The position numbers and the translations under genes were made by a program. The notes beneath the pieces were generated by a model that saw only the letters and a program-made list of their open reading frames with translations, ran no database searches and was not told the origin of the DNA. Shown here in pieces: positions 27,183-36,363 of a stretch of 50,135 nt of DNA (the stretch's first letter is position 1; each line of letters opens with the position of its first letter). Source of the DNA: an uncultured Nitrospira sp. (lineage in GTDB: Bacteria > Nitrospirota > Nitrospiria > Nitrospirales > UBA8639); the NCBI GenBank assembly GCA_902500695.1, contig CABVRQ010000024.1:1-50135 (forward strand), read 5' to 3'.

Positions 27183-27962
27183 TTACTCAAACACACGAAG
27201 ACGCGTGATGTGAGTGGTTTTCCCGGTTGAGTAATTAAGACTTAACACTGCGGCACTCAAAACAGAAGGCCCTGTCGCCACTTCGAATCGTCTCGGAAGT
27301 TGAGTCAGAAATTTCTGAATGACCAGGTTTGGTTTCATCCCAATGACGGATTGAACAGGGCCGGTCATCCCGACATCGGTTAGATACCCTGTTCCCTGAG
27401 GTAAGATTTGTTCATCCGCAGTTTGAACATGTGTATGCGTTCCAAGGACCGCAGACACCTTGCCATCTAAAAAATACCCCATCGCCATTTTTTCTGATGT
27501 GGTTTCGGCATGCATATCCACAAGAATACAGTGAGTCTGTGTCGTTAATTGAGCCAGTTCACGTTCCGCAACCCGAAAAGGGCAGTCCACCATGGGCATA
27601 AACACTCGTCCCATGAGTTGTAAAATCCCTAAGCGCTCCCCATGAACGGTTTCCACAACACAGGTGCCTTTTCCTGGAACTCCATCGGGATAATTTGCGG
27701 GACGGATCACCCGCTGCTCTTTTTGCAGATACTCTAAGGCTTCACGTTTATCCCAGGCATGATTGCCTAATGTAATGACTGAGAGACCTAAATCAAACAG
27801 ATCTTCGGCAACCTCCTGTGTGATGCCAAATCCACCTGCCGCATTCTCCCCATTCCCAATCACCAGATCAATTTGATGCTCCTGAATAACCCTTGATAGA
27901 TGCTTTAAGATCACCCGACGGCCAGGCTCTCCCATTATATCTCCAATAAACAGTATGTTCAT
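27183..27962 (-). CDS. ymdB: YmdB family metallophosphoesterase (2',3'-cyclic nucleotide phosphodiesterase)
   Basis: The protein of 259 residues belongs to the TIGR00282/YmdB family. Metal-site motifs are FIGDIMGEPGR, GNGENAAGGFG, TLGNHAWDK, VDMHAETTSEK and GTHTHVQTAD with the family phrase GTGYLTDVGMTGP. In Bacillus it hydrolyses 2',3'-cAMP and is tied to RNase Y. The rny-ymdB order 20 bp apart is conserved, which supports a shared role in RNA turnover. Confidence 0.94.
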   Translation of the reverse strand: MNILFIGDIMGEPGRRVILKHLSRVIQEHQIDLVIGNGENAAGGFGITQEVAEDLFDLGLSVITLGNHAWDKREALEYLQKEQRVIRPANYPDGVPGKGTCVVETVHGERLGILQLMGRVFMPMVDCPFRVAERELAQLTTQTHCILVDMHAETTSEKMAMGYFLDGKVSAVLGTHTHVQTADEQILPQGTGYLTDVGMTGPVQSVIGMKPNLVIQKFLTQLPRRFEVATGPSVLSAAVLSLNYSTGKTTHITRLRVFE

Positions 27963-27982
27963 GATCTCCTTTACTCACAGAG

Positions 27983-29545
27983 CTATTTGGCAAATTCAAT
28001 AAAGCGATTTTCTCGAATAACCGTCACCTTGATCTGTCCAGGATACGTCAGTTCTTGTTCAATCTTTTTGGCCAAATCTCGAGATAAGGCAAAGCTTTCA
28101 CTGTCATTTAATTCCCCCTGACGGATAATTACCCGAATTTCACGCCCAGCCTGAATCGCATAGGCCTTATCAACTCCTGTAAACCCGGTGGCTAAGGACT
28201 CCAGCTTTTCCAATCGCTTGACATAGGCCTCGAGAGTTTCGCGTCTGGCACCAGGACGGGCGGCCGAGAGGGCTTCCGCAGCAGCTACCAATACCGATTC
28301 GGGGCAGAGTGGCTCAACTTGTTCATGATGGGCAGCAATGGCATTCACAATGAGCTCCGACTCTCCATACTTCTTCGCCAATTCCGCCCCGAGCATCGCG
28401 TGCGTACCTTCCTCTTCATGGCTAACTACTTTTCCAATATCATGCAATAGCGCTCCACGCTTAGCTAATTTCACATCTAACCCCAGCTCTGCAGCCATAA
28501 TCCCACAGATATATGAGGCTTCCCTGGCATGATATAAATTATTTTGACCATAACTGGTTCGATATTTCAGACGACCTAATAATTTGACAATTTCTGGGTG
28601 GAAATCTGAAAGACCGACCTCAAAGATGACTTTTTCAGCATCATCTCTCATCAATTTGTCTAAGTCACCTTTGACTTTTTCTACGACTTCCTCAATCCGA
28701 GTCGGGTGAATACGCCCATCTTGCATGAGGCGTTCCAGTGCAATTTTCGCTACTTCCCTCCGAAGGGGATCGAATCCGGACACGATCACCGCTTCCGGCG
28801 TTTCGTCAATAATCAGATCAACGCCAGTGGCCGCCTCCAAAGCCCGAATATTTCTTCCCTCCCGACCAATAATCCTTCCCTTCATGCTGTCATTCGCGAG
28901 GGGAACCACTGAAATCGTGGCCTCGTTGACGTAATCTCTCGTGATTCGCTGTATCGACCGGGTCACAATTTCTCTAGCTTCTCGTTCAGCGGTTTCTTTG
29001 GCCTCATCCAAAATTCTTTTTGTTAACAACGCCGAATCCATACGTGCTTCACTTTCAATTTCACCCAATAAATGACGTTTGGCTTCTTCGGCCGTAATTC
29101 CTGCCACCTGTTCTAGGGCAAGCCGGTGCTCTTTAATGGCTTGGTCGCACGCAACGGCTTTATTGTCCAGAACTTCTTCCTTTTCCTTAAGAGAACGCTC
29201 TTTTCGTCGCATCTCCTCATCACGTTTTTCAAATTGGCTGATCTTACGCTCAAGGGCCTCTTCCCGCTGGATGATTTTTCGATCGGCGGCCTGAATCTCA
29301 TTCCTCTTTTCCTTTTCTTTTGCTTCGAGTTCAGACTTGGCTTGAAACAGTAGATCTTTTGCTTCGAGTTTTGCTTCCTTAACCAGATTTTCAGCCTCTC
29401 GTTGAGCGTTTTGGGTGAGCTGTTGAGCTTGCTCTTCAGCGGCTGACCGACGCTTCAAGTCCCTCTGCTGCTGATACACTTTCGATAACACAAATCCAAC
29501 AAAAATCCCGATCACCAGTGCAAGTATGGGAATTACCGTGTCCAT
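27983..29545 (-). CDS. rny: ribonuclease Y
   Basis: The 520-residue protein has one N-terminal membrane helix (about 4-24), a long charged coiled coil to about 200, a KH domain with GRIIGREGRNIRALEAATG near 222, and an HD domain with LLHDIGK near 367 followed by AIAAHHEQ. This is the full RNase Y layout, an endonuclease that starts mRNA decay at the membrane. TAGGAG lies 8 bases before the ATG. A long (over 400 bp) untranslated region precedes it, after the zapA-side terminator. Confidence 0.96.
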   Translation of the reverse strand: MDTVIPILALVIGIFVGFVLSKVYQQQRDLKRRSAAEEQAQQLTQNAQREAENLVKEAKLEAKDLLFQAKSELEAKEKEKRNEIQAADRKIIQREEALERKISQFEKRDEEMRRKERSLKEKEEVLDNKAVACDQAIKEHRLALEQVAGITAEEAKRHLLGEIESEARMDSALLTKRILDEAKETAEREAREIVTRSIQRITRDYVNEATISVVPLANDSMKGRIIGREGRNIRALEAATGVDLIIDETPEAVIVSGFDPLRREVAKIALERLMQDGRIHPTRIEEVVEKVKGDLDKLMRDDAEKVIFEVGLSDFHPEIVKLLGRLKYRTSYGQNNLYHAREASYICGIMAAELGLDVKLAKRGALLHDIGKVVSHEEEGTHAMLGAELAKKYGESELIVNAIAAHHEQVEPLCPESVLVAAAEALSAARPGARRETLEAYVKRLEKLESLATGFTGVDKAYAIQAGREIRVIIRQGELNDSESFALSRDLAKKIEQELTYPGQIKVTVIRENRFIEFAK

Positions 29546-29975
29546 AGGTTAGCTCCTATTCGTTTCTTCATACCAATCAGAAAAGATTTATTCTCCCTCA
29601 GTCAGTCTGAAATAAACCCACCAAACCACAAGGGAAAACCAGAAAAGGAAGGAAACCGAAAACTGGAGAAAAGCCTATCTGATTGGACAGAAGGCCCGGA
29701 TATGTAGGGAACGAGGAGGAGGAGAGATAGGGCAACGCTCTAAGGCAAAAAAGCCCATAGCACCACGCAAAGGACTCACCCAGTGAATCCAGCCTTCACA
29801 GCTACTGCATGAATTGGAAGGACATGGATAAAACGCAGGCCAAAAATTTAAAATTTTCAGATCAAAAGGCGAGCCATTCGAATAGAAATGAACAATTTGC
29901 CTCTTCAAAAACGATTTCCAAGATTTCAACCTGCCCTCAAATAAAAGATTCCTACCTCGTACGATCCCATCATAC
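29546..29975 (-). other. rny upstream region with hairpins, possible small RNA or leader
   Basis: No supported gene lies in this stretch. The minus strand can fold GGATTCAC-TGG-GTGAGTCC (29790-29772, 8 bp with one G-U), followed by a GGGC-T6-GCCT hairpin (about 29756-29743). More distant GAAGGC (29797-29792) and GCCTTC (29695-29690) could close them. Position between zapA and rny would suit 6S RNA, but I cannot confirm its conserved bases. Confidence 0.25.
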
Positions 29976-30016
29976 AAAAAACCCACAATGACTATGAAAA
30001 TCCTTGTCATAGTGGG
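29976..30016 (-). terminator. Rho-independent terminator downstream of zapA
   Basis: On the minus strand CCCACTATGAC and GTCATTGTGGG form an 11-bp stem with one mismatch and a 13-base loop, followed at once by TTTTTT (29981-29976). It ends the zapB-zapA transcript, or a small RNA processed from its 3' region. A GGAGG plus ATG (30021-30008) overlaps the stem, opening a 111-codon frame of doubtful reality. Confidence 0.75.
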
Positions 30017-30249
30017 CCTCCAGTTCAATTCCCCCTACAAGAGGGATATTCCTTTCTTTCTTTGCAATTCAATAACTTATGAAGAGTAAAATATCAGAAG
30101 ACGATGAGGTATTTCAATAATAAGGCAGTTGAATGATGGGAATAGACCGACAAGCATTCGGCAACGAACGGAATGAAGCACTTCAACCGATTGATTTCAA
30201 AGGTAATACCTAACTACGGAAGGAAGGGAGGATACGAAGGCGAGAATGG
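30017..30249 (-). ncRNA. candidate structured RNA between zapA and its terminator
   Basis: This 230-base stretch holds no supported gene. Nested complementary segments are AGGTATT/AATACCT (30107-30113 with 30205-30211), GTTGAA/TTCAAC (30128-30133 with 30182-30187) and CATTC/GAATG (30155-30159 with 30171-30175), making a rod of about 105 bases with internal loops. Then a 6-bp hairpin near 30030-30046 and the terminator follow. 6S RNA is encoded next to zapA in several phyla, so this or the rny upstream region is a candidate. The pairing was found by eye and could be chance. Confidence 0.25.
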
Positions 30250-30543
30250 TTAATTCGGGTTGGTCTCGAGGTGCTTTTCTATCGTTTCTAATAAAACTTG
30301 AGTCCGTCGCTCAATTTCAGCTTCTCCAAACTGCCGGTGCCTCTCTTGTCGAAAGAGCTGATCTGTAATGTTAATTGCGGCCAGAATAGCCAGCTTAGTG
30401 GGAGTGCTTGTTCTGGTTTTTTGGGCAAGGTTTCGCATTTGCGCATCCACATACCCGGCCAACTCATGAAAATACGCCTCATCTCCCTCTCCTTGAAGAG
30501 AGATTCGATGACCAAAGATTTCGACTTCAATGGTCCTCGTCAT
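30250..30543 (-). CDS. zapA: cell division protein ZapA
   Basis: The 97-residue protein shows the ZapA fold: a short N-terminal beta region, TIEVEIFGHRISLQGEGDE, then HELAGYVDAQMRNLAQKT, KLAILAAINITDQLF and a C-terminal coiled coil. ZapA cross-links FtsZ filaments. It follows the ZapB-like gene by 16 bp and shares its promoter. Its length and motifs match the family well. Confidence 0.93.
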   Translation of the reverse strand: MTRTIEVEIFGHRISLQGEGDEAYFHELAGYVDAQMRNLAQKTRTSTPTKLAILAAINITDQLFRQERHRQFGEAEIERRTQVLLETIEKHLETNPN

Positions 30544-30559
30544 TCCCTATCCCCATAGG

Positions 30560-30793
30560 TTAATCGTTCGAACGGTCCAAAAATTCAAGCTCACCAAGTA
30601 CTTTTTCAATTCTAGACCGGATCGTGGTCCGCTCCTCTTCCCATCCTTCAGACATTTCTTCGTGTTTGGCCAGTCGCTCTCGAGTGGATTCCAACTCCTG
30701 TTCAAGGTGGGATTTATCCTGCCGTAGCTCAATAACCAGATCAAGTAACTTCTTAACCCGAACCTCCAACGTTTCTAATTTATCTACGCTCAC
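30560..30793 (-). CDS. zapB: ZapB-like coiled-coil cell division protein
   Basis: The 77-residue protein is almost all heptad-like coiled coil: DKLETLEVRVKKLLDLVIEL, then Glu/Lys/Leu repeats and VLGELEFLD at the end. An AAGGAGG site lies seven bases before the GTG at 30793, better placed than the GTG two codons upstream. It lies directly before zapA, where short ZapB-type proteins are found in many Gram-negative phyla. Composition limits certainty, so the symbol rests on layout and neighbour. Confidence 0.75.
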   Translation of the reverse strand: MSVDKLETLEVRVKKLLDLVIELRQDKSHLEQELESTRERLAKHEEMSEGWEEERTTIRSRIEKVLGELEFLDRSND

Positions 30794-30830
30794 GTGCACG
30801 CCTCCTTATTAGCTAGGGCAAACGAGGCGG

Positions 30831-30859
30831 ACTATAATTCGTTCAACAAAACCTGTCAA
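30831..30859 (-). promoter_or_regulatory. sigma70-type promoter for zapB-zapA
   Basis: On the minus strand TTGACA (30859-30854), exactly 17 bases and TATAGT (30836-30831) lie about 40 bases before the ZapB-like start. The -35 box overlaps the last codons of the upstream lytic transglycosylase gene. This is an excellent consensus match. Confidence 0.75.
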
Positions 30860-33095
30860 GAGAAACACCTCGGCAGACATCCCCAAATAGAGTCCGATAA
30901 ATTCGATAGCTTCCGAGTACGCGTTTCACGTATCCACGGGTTTCTCGATATCCAATCAGCTCGATAAATTCATCCGGATCTCGATGACCATTTTGCCCAA
31001 TCCATCGTTTGACCGCCTGGGGTCCAGCATTATAGGCGGCCACTGCATAAATAATATTGCCTTGAAATTCATTCAGCAATTGACCCAAGTAATACGTCCC
31101 CAATTGAATATTGCGATTTGGTTCATCCAGGCCCTTCCGGTCAGAATCGGAATCCGGTAACCCCAATTGACGACCAACTCTTTTGGCTGTCTCTGGCATG
31201 AGTTGCATCAGGCCAATCGCACCAACCGGGGAAACGACGCGAGCACTATATAGGCTTTCTTCACGAATTAGCCCCGCGACTAAAAATGGATCCACCTGCT
31301 TTGGGGCAACCGATTGAATAACCCTTTGGTAGCCCATGGGAAAAGCGCCCAACCAGGCAGCAGAAGAGGAATGAAGCTGTCCTTTCCTCAACGTCGCCCC
31401 AAAATGACGAATAGATAATCGAATCCCGACATCGTAGGCTCCAACTTCACTTGCTAATGAGACCAATTGAGGGAAAGCTTTGGAGTCCGCTCCGAATCTG
31501 GCAAAAACAACCTCAAGCTCTTGAACTGCCTCCTTATGCAGGCGAAGAGTTCGTAATTCTTGAATTTTTTGATAGTGGATATCCTGCTGAAGCTGAGCTG
31601 GAGTATCCACGTTCATCACGTCAGCGGATGCCAACACAGCCCATGGTTTCGTCGAGAATTCCGTGGGACTAAGTCGAATATCTGCCAACTGCCCGTAGTA
31701 GGTAAAGGGGTAGTCCTGACTTATTTTTTTCAGACGTTTCCGCGCGGAGTCCATATGCCCAAGATGTTCCTGGGCACGGGCCAACCAATATGAAGCCTGT
31801 GAGGCGGCATGGAGAGAAGAATCGGTTTGAGGAGTTCCGGCTGCCTGGATTATCTCCTGAAACATCTCATTGGCTTCAATGAATTGTTTCTGTTGGTAGT
31901 GAATCCACCCCACTCGCCAAAGCGCATCCAACCGCTGCGTCAACGTGTGAGCCACAGCGCCTGCCCGCCTATAGGCCTTTCCAGCCTCTAGCCAGCGCGC
32001 GTGATCTTCCAACCAAATCCCATAAAAGGTGAAGAGCAGTGATTTCTGATCACCGGTGACCCTATCAATTGAGGGGGCTCCGACAAGAGCCTCCAATTCC
32101 GGCCCTTTCCCCTGACGCAAATACACTCTCCCCAACCATACCCATGCGTCATCTGTTCTGGAGGAGGAGGAATGCGATAGAGAGATCAGTATCGCTTCTG
32201 CCTGGTCATACCGTTTCAAACGAACCAAAGCCATGGCCAACGAGTATTGGACCTGAAAAAACTGAGGAGTGGGGGAGGACAGAGTCGTAATGTGTTGAAA
32301 TTCCTGAACGGCTTCCTCCAAAGCCCCCCCCGCATACAATGCCATGCTACGCTTGTATCGCTCTTCCAGTGAGGGTAAAAATAAAGAACCCAATTCCCGG
32401 CGTAGCCACGCCTCAGCCTGCACTCGCTCTGGGGCTAAGGGGAATTTCCACCATAATTCCCGGAAAATTTCAATAGCCTTTTCCCGTTGTTCCATTTGAG
32501 CAGAACAAAGACCCATTTGGAAGAAAGCTTCTGATGATTTGGGATGGTCAGATTTTATACTGAGAGCCTGGGACCACATCGAGAAGGCTGCGCCGCAATC
32601 ACCCAATTTTGCCAAAACATCGCCCCCCGCATAGAGTGCTTCAACCCGAAGCAAAGAGTCAGCATAGTGCTCATTAAACTTTTTGAACGCCTCTGCTGCT
32701 TCCTTCCCTAAACCAGCATGGGCATATGCCTGCCCCATCCAAAAGGTGAGATAATCTCCCAGAACAGGAAAATCCTGAAGAGCCGATTGCAACAGGGGTA
32801 TTGCTTCAAGAGGGAAGGTTTCCTTGAGCCAATATCCATAACGGAACCGGGCACGTTTGACCAAAGCGGAATTACCATAGGATGTGACGATCTGATTGAA
32901 AGACTTGGCATGATCCCATCTGGCTTCAGAATCAGCTTCAGATGATTCTAATTGTTCAAGAAATTGCGCAGTACATCCTTCAGAGTTTTGGCAGGGAGCC
33001 GAGGGAGGATCCAAGGAGACGACGGTCTGGGGAAAAAAAAGAATGCATGCCCCCACCATCACTCCGCCAATCAAGTGTCTAGACAGAATTCTCAT
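30843..33095 (-). CDS. slt: soluble lytic murein transglycosylase with TPR-like superhelix
   Basis: The 750-residue protein has a basic start, a hydrophobic signal segment (about 4-27), a long alpha-helical TPR-like region to about 590, and a C-terminal GH23 domain. The catalytic glutamate is in LIREESLYS near 608; GAIGLMQLMPETA, NIQLGTYYL, AVAAYNAGP and ETRGYVKRVL are family motifs. It cleaves MurNAc-GlcNAc bonds with 1,6-anhydro formation in the periplasm. GAGGAG four bases before the ATG at 33095 decides the start over an upstream TTG. Function in wall turnover is known for the family. Confidence 0.92.
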   Translation of the reverse strand: MRILSRHLIGGVMVGACILFFPQTVVSLDPPSAPCQNSEGCTAQFLEQLESSEADSEARWDHAKSFNQIVTSYGNSALVKRARFRYGYWLKETFPLEAIPLLQSALQDFPVLGDYLTFWMGQAYAHAGLGKEAAEAFKKFNEHYADSLLRVEALYAGGDVLAKLGDCGAAFSMWSQALSIKSDHPKSSEAFFQMGLCSAQMEQREKAIEIFRELWWKFPLAPERVQAEAWLRRELGSLFLPSLEERYKRSMALYAGGALEEAVQEFQHITTLSSPTPQFFQVQYSLAMALVRLKRYDQAEAILISLSHSSSSRTDDAWVWLGRVYLRQGKGPELEALVGAPSIDRVTGDQKSLLFTFYGIWLEDHARWLEAGKAYRRAGAVAHTLTQRLDALWRVGWIHYQQKQFIEANEMFQEIIQAAGTPQTDSSLHAASQASYWLARAQEHLGHMDSARKRLKKISQDYPFTYYGQLADIRLSPTEFSTKPWAVLASADVMNVDTPAQLQQDIHYQKIQELRTLRLHKEAVQELEVVFARFGADSKAFPQLVSLASEVGAYDVGIRLSIRHFGATLRKGQLHSSSAAWLGAFPMGYQRVIQSVAPKQVDPFLVAGLIREESLYSARVVSPVGAIGLMQLMPETAKRVGRQLGLPDSDSDRKGLDEPNRNIQLGTYYLGQLLNEFQGNIIYAVAAYNAGPQAVKRWIGQNGHRDPDEFIELIGYRETRGYVKRVLGSYRIYRTLFGDVCRGVSLDRFC

Positions 33096-33453
33096 GACTC
33101 TCCTCAATATCAATATCTACCAGCTTACCCAGTATTCGTCATGCATACAATCACCAGAGTGCCAGAAAATTCCAATCAAAAGCATAGCAAGACGAGTCGA
33201 CCGGAGACCTGCCCTTCATCCCCCTCATTTCTATAACTCGGGGACGCACCCTTCAGGCAAATCCTACACCCTCTTCCTGATAATGGGAACCCAAATAAAT
33301 CAGGAATTTCAGCCCAGACAAGAGACACAAATAAGGAAAGATGTCTTGGCAAATGCTAAGGAAAGTAAGGAGAAGCATCTGGGTAAAAACAAGGGGGGGG
33401 GCGCACTAGAGGCCATGCAGACCGTTGAATAAGGAATTGAGCGACACGAGTAT
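33096..33453. other. intergenic region before slt, no gene identified
   Basis: About 360 bp with no supported frame. It includes a run of nine G (33393-33401) on the plus strand, and the upstream region of slt on the minus strand. I could not settle on a promoter. A TGGCAC motif is present but lacks the proper downstream half of a sigma54 site. Confidence 0.4.
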
Positions 33454-34323
33454 TTAATGAATCGCCATCCGCTGAATACTTGGCATCCAGCTTTGCCAAA
33501 TCGGTAGATCATCCCACAAACCTAAACGGGTTAAATACTCTTCTCCTTCTTTCCCAATGACTCCATCCCCATCCTGAGCGATCCCTCCCCCCTCAACAAA
33601 ATTTGCGGCATACACAGCTGTCAAAGGACCAAAGGTCGTATGGGGAACCTTCGATGGATCATCATGGAACGCCACAATCGCAAGTAACATATCCTCTATA
33701 CCCCATCGCGCCAGAAAAGTGGCTCCACTTTCGCCGTGTGTGTACCCTAAAACCTGTCTTTCCAACACAGCCAAGCTCCCCCCTCGGGATTGGGCTATCT
33801 CCACAACCGTCGTGAAAACCTCAGGCTGCTGAGTCAAAAATACGAGCATCCCAATATCATGAAGCACCCCTCCCACAAATGATTGCCACACCATGCGTTG
33901 ATTCGACCCCTGATGCAAAGCAATTAACGCAGCAAGGTAACCCGTTCTGAGGCTATGCCTCCACAGACTTACAATACGCGAAGACTCTCCTTCGCATCCT
34001 TCGGATAGGAGAAACACTTCGACGCCAAATCCTAAGGCACGCTCAAGATCAACTGGGATCATTCCTGCATCACCCGCAACTGCCTGCACATGCACTGTCA
34101 CCTCACGGTCAAGTTGGGATAACTTTTGGGATTGAAACTCATCAAAACTTGTTTGACCTCTTATCAACGATCGGGGTGAAAAAAATCCTGCCCAGGGTAC
34201 CAGGGTCTCCCCCGCAGGAGACAAAGCCATCCAGTTCTCATAGGTCCTTTCTCCCTCGCCATCCCAAGAGTCATCATCTGTTCGACGCCAATATTCAATC
34301 ACGTGAGATACTCCAAGAAACAC
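33454..34323 (-). CDS. HDOD domain signalling protein
   Basis: The 289-residue protein has a poorly conserved N-terminal third and an HD-related output domain from about residue 80. WRHSLRTGYLA near 122 supplies a first histidine, GGVLHDIGMLVF near 152-163 the HD pair, then VLGYTHGESGATFLARWGI and AIVAFHDDP. This order is typical of HDOD proteins, non-enzymatic or weak phosphohydrolase relatives used in signalling. Alternative GTG starts are 34323 and 34302 (GGAG eight bases before the latter). It lies 190 bp after a kinase of the signalling island on the same strand. Confidence 0.8.
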   Translation of the reverse strand: MFLGVSHVIEYWRRTDDDSWDGEGERTYENWMALSPAGETLVPWAGFFSPRSLIRGQTSFDEFQSQKLSQLDREVTVHVQAVAGDAGMIPVDLERALGFGVEVFLLSEGCEGESSRIVSLWRHSLRTGYLAALIALHQGSNQRMVWQSFVGGVLHDIGMLVFLTQQPEVFTTVVEIAQSRGGSLAVLERQVLGYTHGESGATFLARWGIEDMLLAIVAFHDDPSKVPHTTFGPLTAVYAANFVEGGGIAQDGDGVIGKEGEEYLTRLGLWDDLPIWQSWMPSIQRMAIH

Positions 34324-34515
34324 AGAAGGATTACAGAAGCCGGAAAGTATCCTCTTACTCCTCCATTTTCCTCGGCTTCCCCAAACTGACTCTTAAGGTG
34401 CAAACCCGTAAGACAGGACATGAAAAATGCTAATTAATAGAAAGAAACAACAGTACAACGCAACACTCATGAAGAGCCGCTCAGAAAAACCCATTGAACT
34501 CACTGGATGAAGAAA

Positions 34516-36363
34516 TTACAAACCGGAAAAATGAAAGTTGCCTGGCAGGTCTAGAAAAAACGTAGCGCCTTGTCCCATGCCCTCACTGTGAGCGCGAAGT
34601 GCCCCACACATATTTTTTGCCATCAACGCACCGTGATGCAGACTCAAACCTCGTCCTCCATATTTGGTGCTATATCCTTGCCCAAAAATTTTCGTAAGGT
34701 CGTCGAGAGGAATCCCGCTGCCGGTATCCTGAACTTCCAGGCAAAGAGAATCCGGAGGTCCTATGATGAGCTTGACACGAACAACTAATTGCCTCAAGGC
34801 AACCGACTCCATTGCCTGACAGGCATTGCGAATGACATCCACCAGAATTTGAAGGAGTTGATGCTTATCCACGATGAGCTGTGGCACCTCCTCAAACTCC
34901 TGAATTACCGTAATTTTGGTTTCCTCCACCATCTCTCGATTAACTGCCAGGGCCTCGGCTACCACCTCAGCCACACAGACCGGTTCCGTCATCCCGCTGG
35001 GCTTGGCCAGATCCTGCTGGGCCGCAACACATTGCTGAGCATGCCCGGCATACTCCCGCAATCGATCTAATTCCAACAGTGCCACTCGCTTCTCCTCCTT
35101 TAATTGCCCCGATAAGTTCCCCAAATAACCGGGGACTTGTTTCCCCTTGGCATTCTGCGATAAGTACGTTCCAAGATCTTCACGATGCTTGTCCAATAAC
35201 TGTGAAATTCGACCCACATCCTCCACCATCGAATTTCTCAAAAGATCCGTAATCACTCCGATAGACACATTAATGCTATTTAACACATTACCCACGTTAT
35301 GCAGCACACCTGTCGCCACTTCGGCCATTCCCAATTGCCTTGACGTTTCCATTAACTGCTCATTCAACTGCAGCTTCTCTTCTTCCATTCGTTTTCGTTC
35401 GGTAATATCCTGGGCAACACACACCAACCCCTGAAATTGCCCCTGCAGGTCCTGCATCATCGAACCGGAGACTGAAATGGTGATTTTCTGACCTTCATGA
35501 GTCAGGAAACTGGATTCCACGCCACTTACCGATCCTTGAAGTAAAAGATTTTCGATAATGGCACCTTGGGAAAATTCTTCACCAAAAATCAAGCCGGGCG
35601 ACTCCCCAATGAGCTCCCCCTCCTGATAGCCTAAAAGCTTTAGCAAGGAAGGATTCACCGCACCAATAGTCATATCTGCGTTAATGACCAACAGAGAATC
35701 CGCCATCGAGCGGAGAATATTATCAACATAATATCTGGATGCCGCTAATTCACCGCGAGCGGATTCCAATGCTCCCGTCGCCTCTTCCCCAGTATTGGCT
35801 TTGGTAATCGGGTCGAAGTTGGAGAGACAACCGTTTTCATCAGTGTAGGTTGCCCCATTGAACACAGCATCAACGGGTTTCGGGAACGGAAGGCTCAAAC
35901 AACAGGCTAGTTGAAAAACCTCTTCTCCAAGAAATGGGATTTGAAGTACCGCCCATTGCTCGGGCCGGCTCACAACCAGGCGATGGGGCCAGGATGCACG
36001 ATCAGGGGGAAGACAGAAGATGCACCGTAGGGTCTGATCACTTTCCCAAAGCTTCTCCACCAGGTCTCGAACGACGTCCCAATTCCCTGAACGCCCATCA
36101 ATAACTACAAGAACAAAAGGATTGCCAGTTACTTGAGCCTCTGCGATTTTCGACAAGACATGGAGCCCCATTTCCACGCTGACAAGAGCGAACTGTGGTA
36201 AAGATGTCTGAACAACGGAGCTCGCGAAACTTTTGCCACTTAAGGAGCTCTCTACAGGCAAAGCATCCACAGCGGGCGCGGACAACGCATCGCGCAACAT
36301 GCTTTGGGTTTCGAAGTGAGTCCCGACCAGTAATACACGGCGATGCGCAGGAATCTGGGCCAT
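34516..36363 (-). CDS. histidine kinase with degenerate receiver, PAS domain and atypical H-box
   Basis: From the ATG at 36363 the protein has 615 residues; an upstream TTG at 36420 is possible. Residues 8-160 align with the receivers nearby but lack the acidic pair (LLVGTH instead of VIDDN) and the conserved lysine (LQIPFL instead of LRKPF), so this is a pseudo-receiver. A PAS domain spans about 211-325, ending QDITERKR. The H-box is GVLHNVGNVLNSI with H355, then LSQNAKGKQVP at 401, N-box DVIRNACQAM, and G boxes DTGSGIP and GGRGLSLHHG. No membrane segment is seen, so it senses in the cytoplasm. A TATAAT lies 15 bases before the ATG. Confidence 0.85.
   Translation of the reverse strand: MAQIPAHRRVLLVGTHFETQSMLRDALSAPAVDALPVESSLSGKSFASSVVQTSLPQFALVSVEMGLHVLSKIAEAQVTGNPFVLVVIDGRSGNWDVVRDLVEKLWESDQTLRCIFCLPPDRASWPHRLVVSRPEQWAVLQIPFLGEEVFQLACCLSLPFPKPVDAVFNGATYTDENGCLSNFDPITKANTGEEATGALESARGELAASRYYVDNILRSMADSLLVINADMTIGAVNPSLLKLLGYQEGELIGESPGLIFGEEFSQGAIIENLLLQGSVSGVESSFLTHEGQKITISVSGSMMQDLQGQFQGLVCVAQDITERKRMEEEKLQLNEQLMETSRQLGMAEVATGVLHNVGNVLNSINVSIGVITDLLRNSMVEDVGRISQLLDKHREDLGTYLSQNAKGKQVPGYLGNLSGQLKEEKRVALLELDRLREYAGHAQQCVAAQQDLAKPSGMTEPVCVAEVVAEALAVNREMVEETKITVIQEFEEVPQLIVDKHQLLQILVDVIRNACQAMESVALRQLVVRVKLIIGPPDSLCLEVQDTGSGIPLDDLTKIFGQGYSTKYGGRGLSLHHGALMAKNMCGALRAHSEGMGQGATFFLDLPGNFHFSGL

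Noticed and set aside
29640..29830. Firm call of 6S RNA in the region upstream of rny
   Set aside because: Position and hairpins fit, but I could not see the conserved central bubble bases or a convincing closing stem, so it is reported only as a candidate.
29675..30028. 117-codon minus-strand frame between zapA and rny
   Set aside because: Later residues are rich in Ser, Pro, Cys and Trp as in translated non-coding DNA, and the start lies inside a terminator stem.
33096..33180. Sigma54-type promoter before slt (TGGCAC motif)
   Set aside because: The downstream half with TTGC at the right distance is missing.
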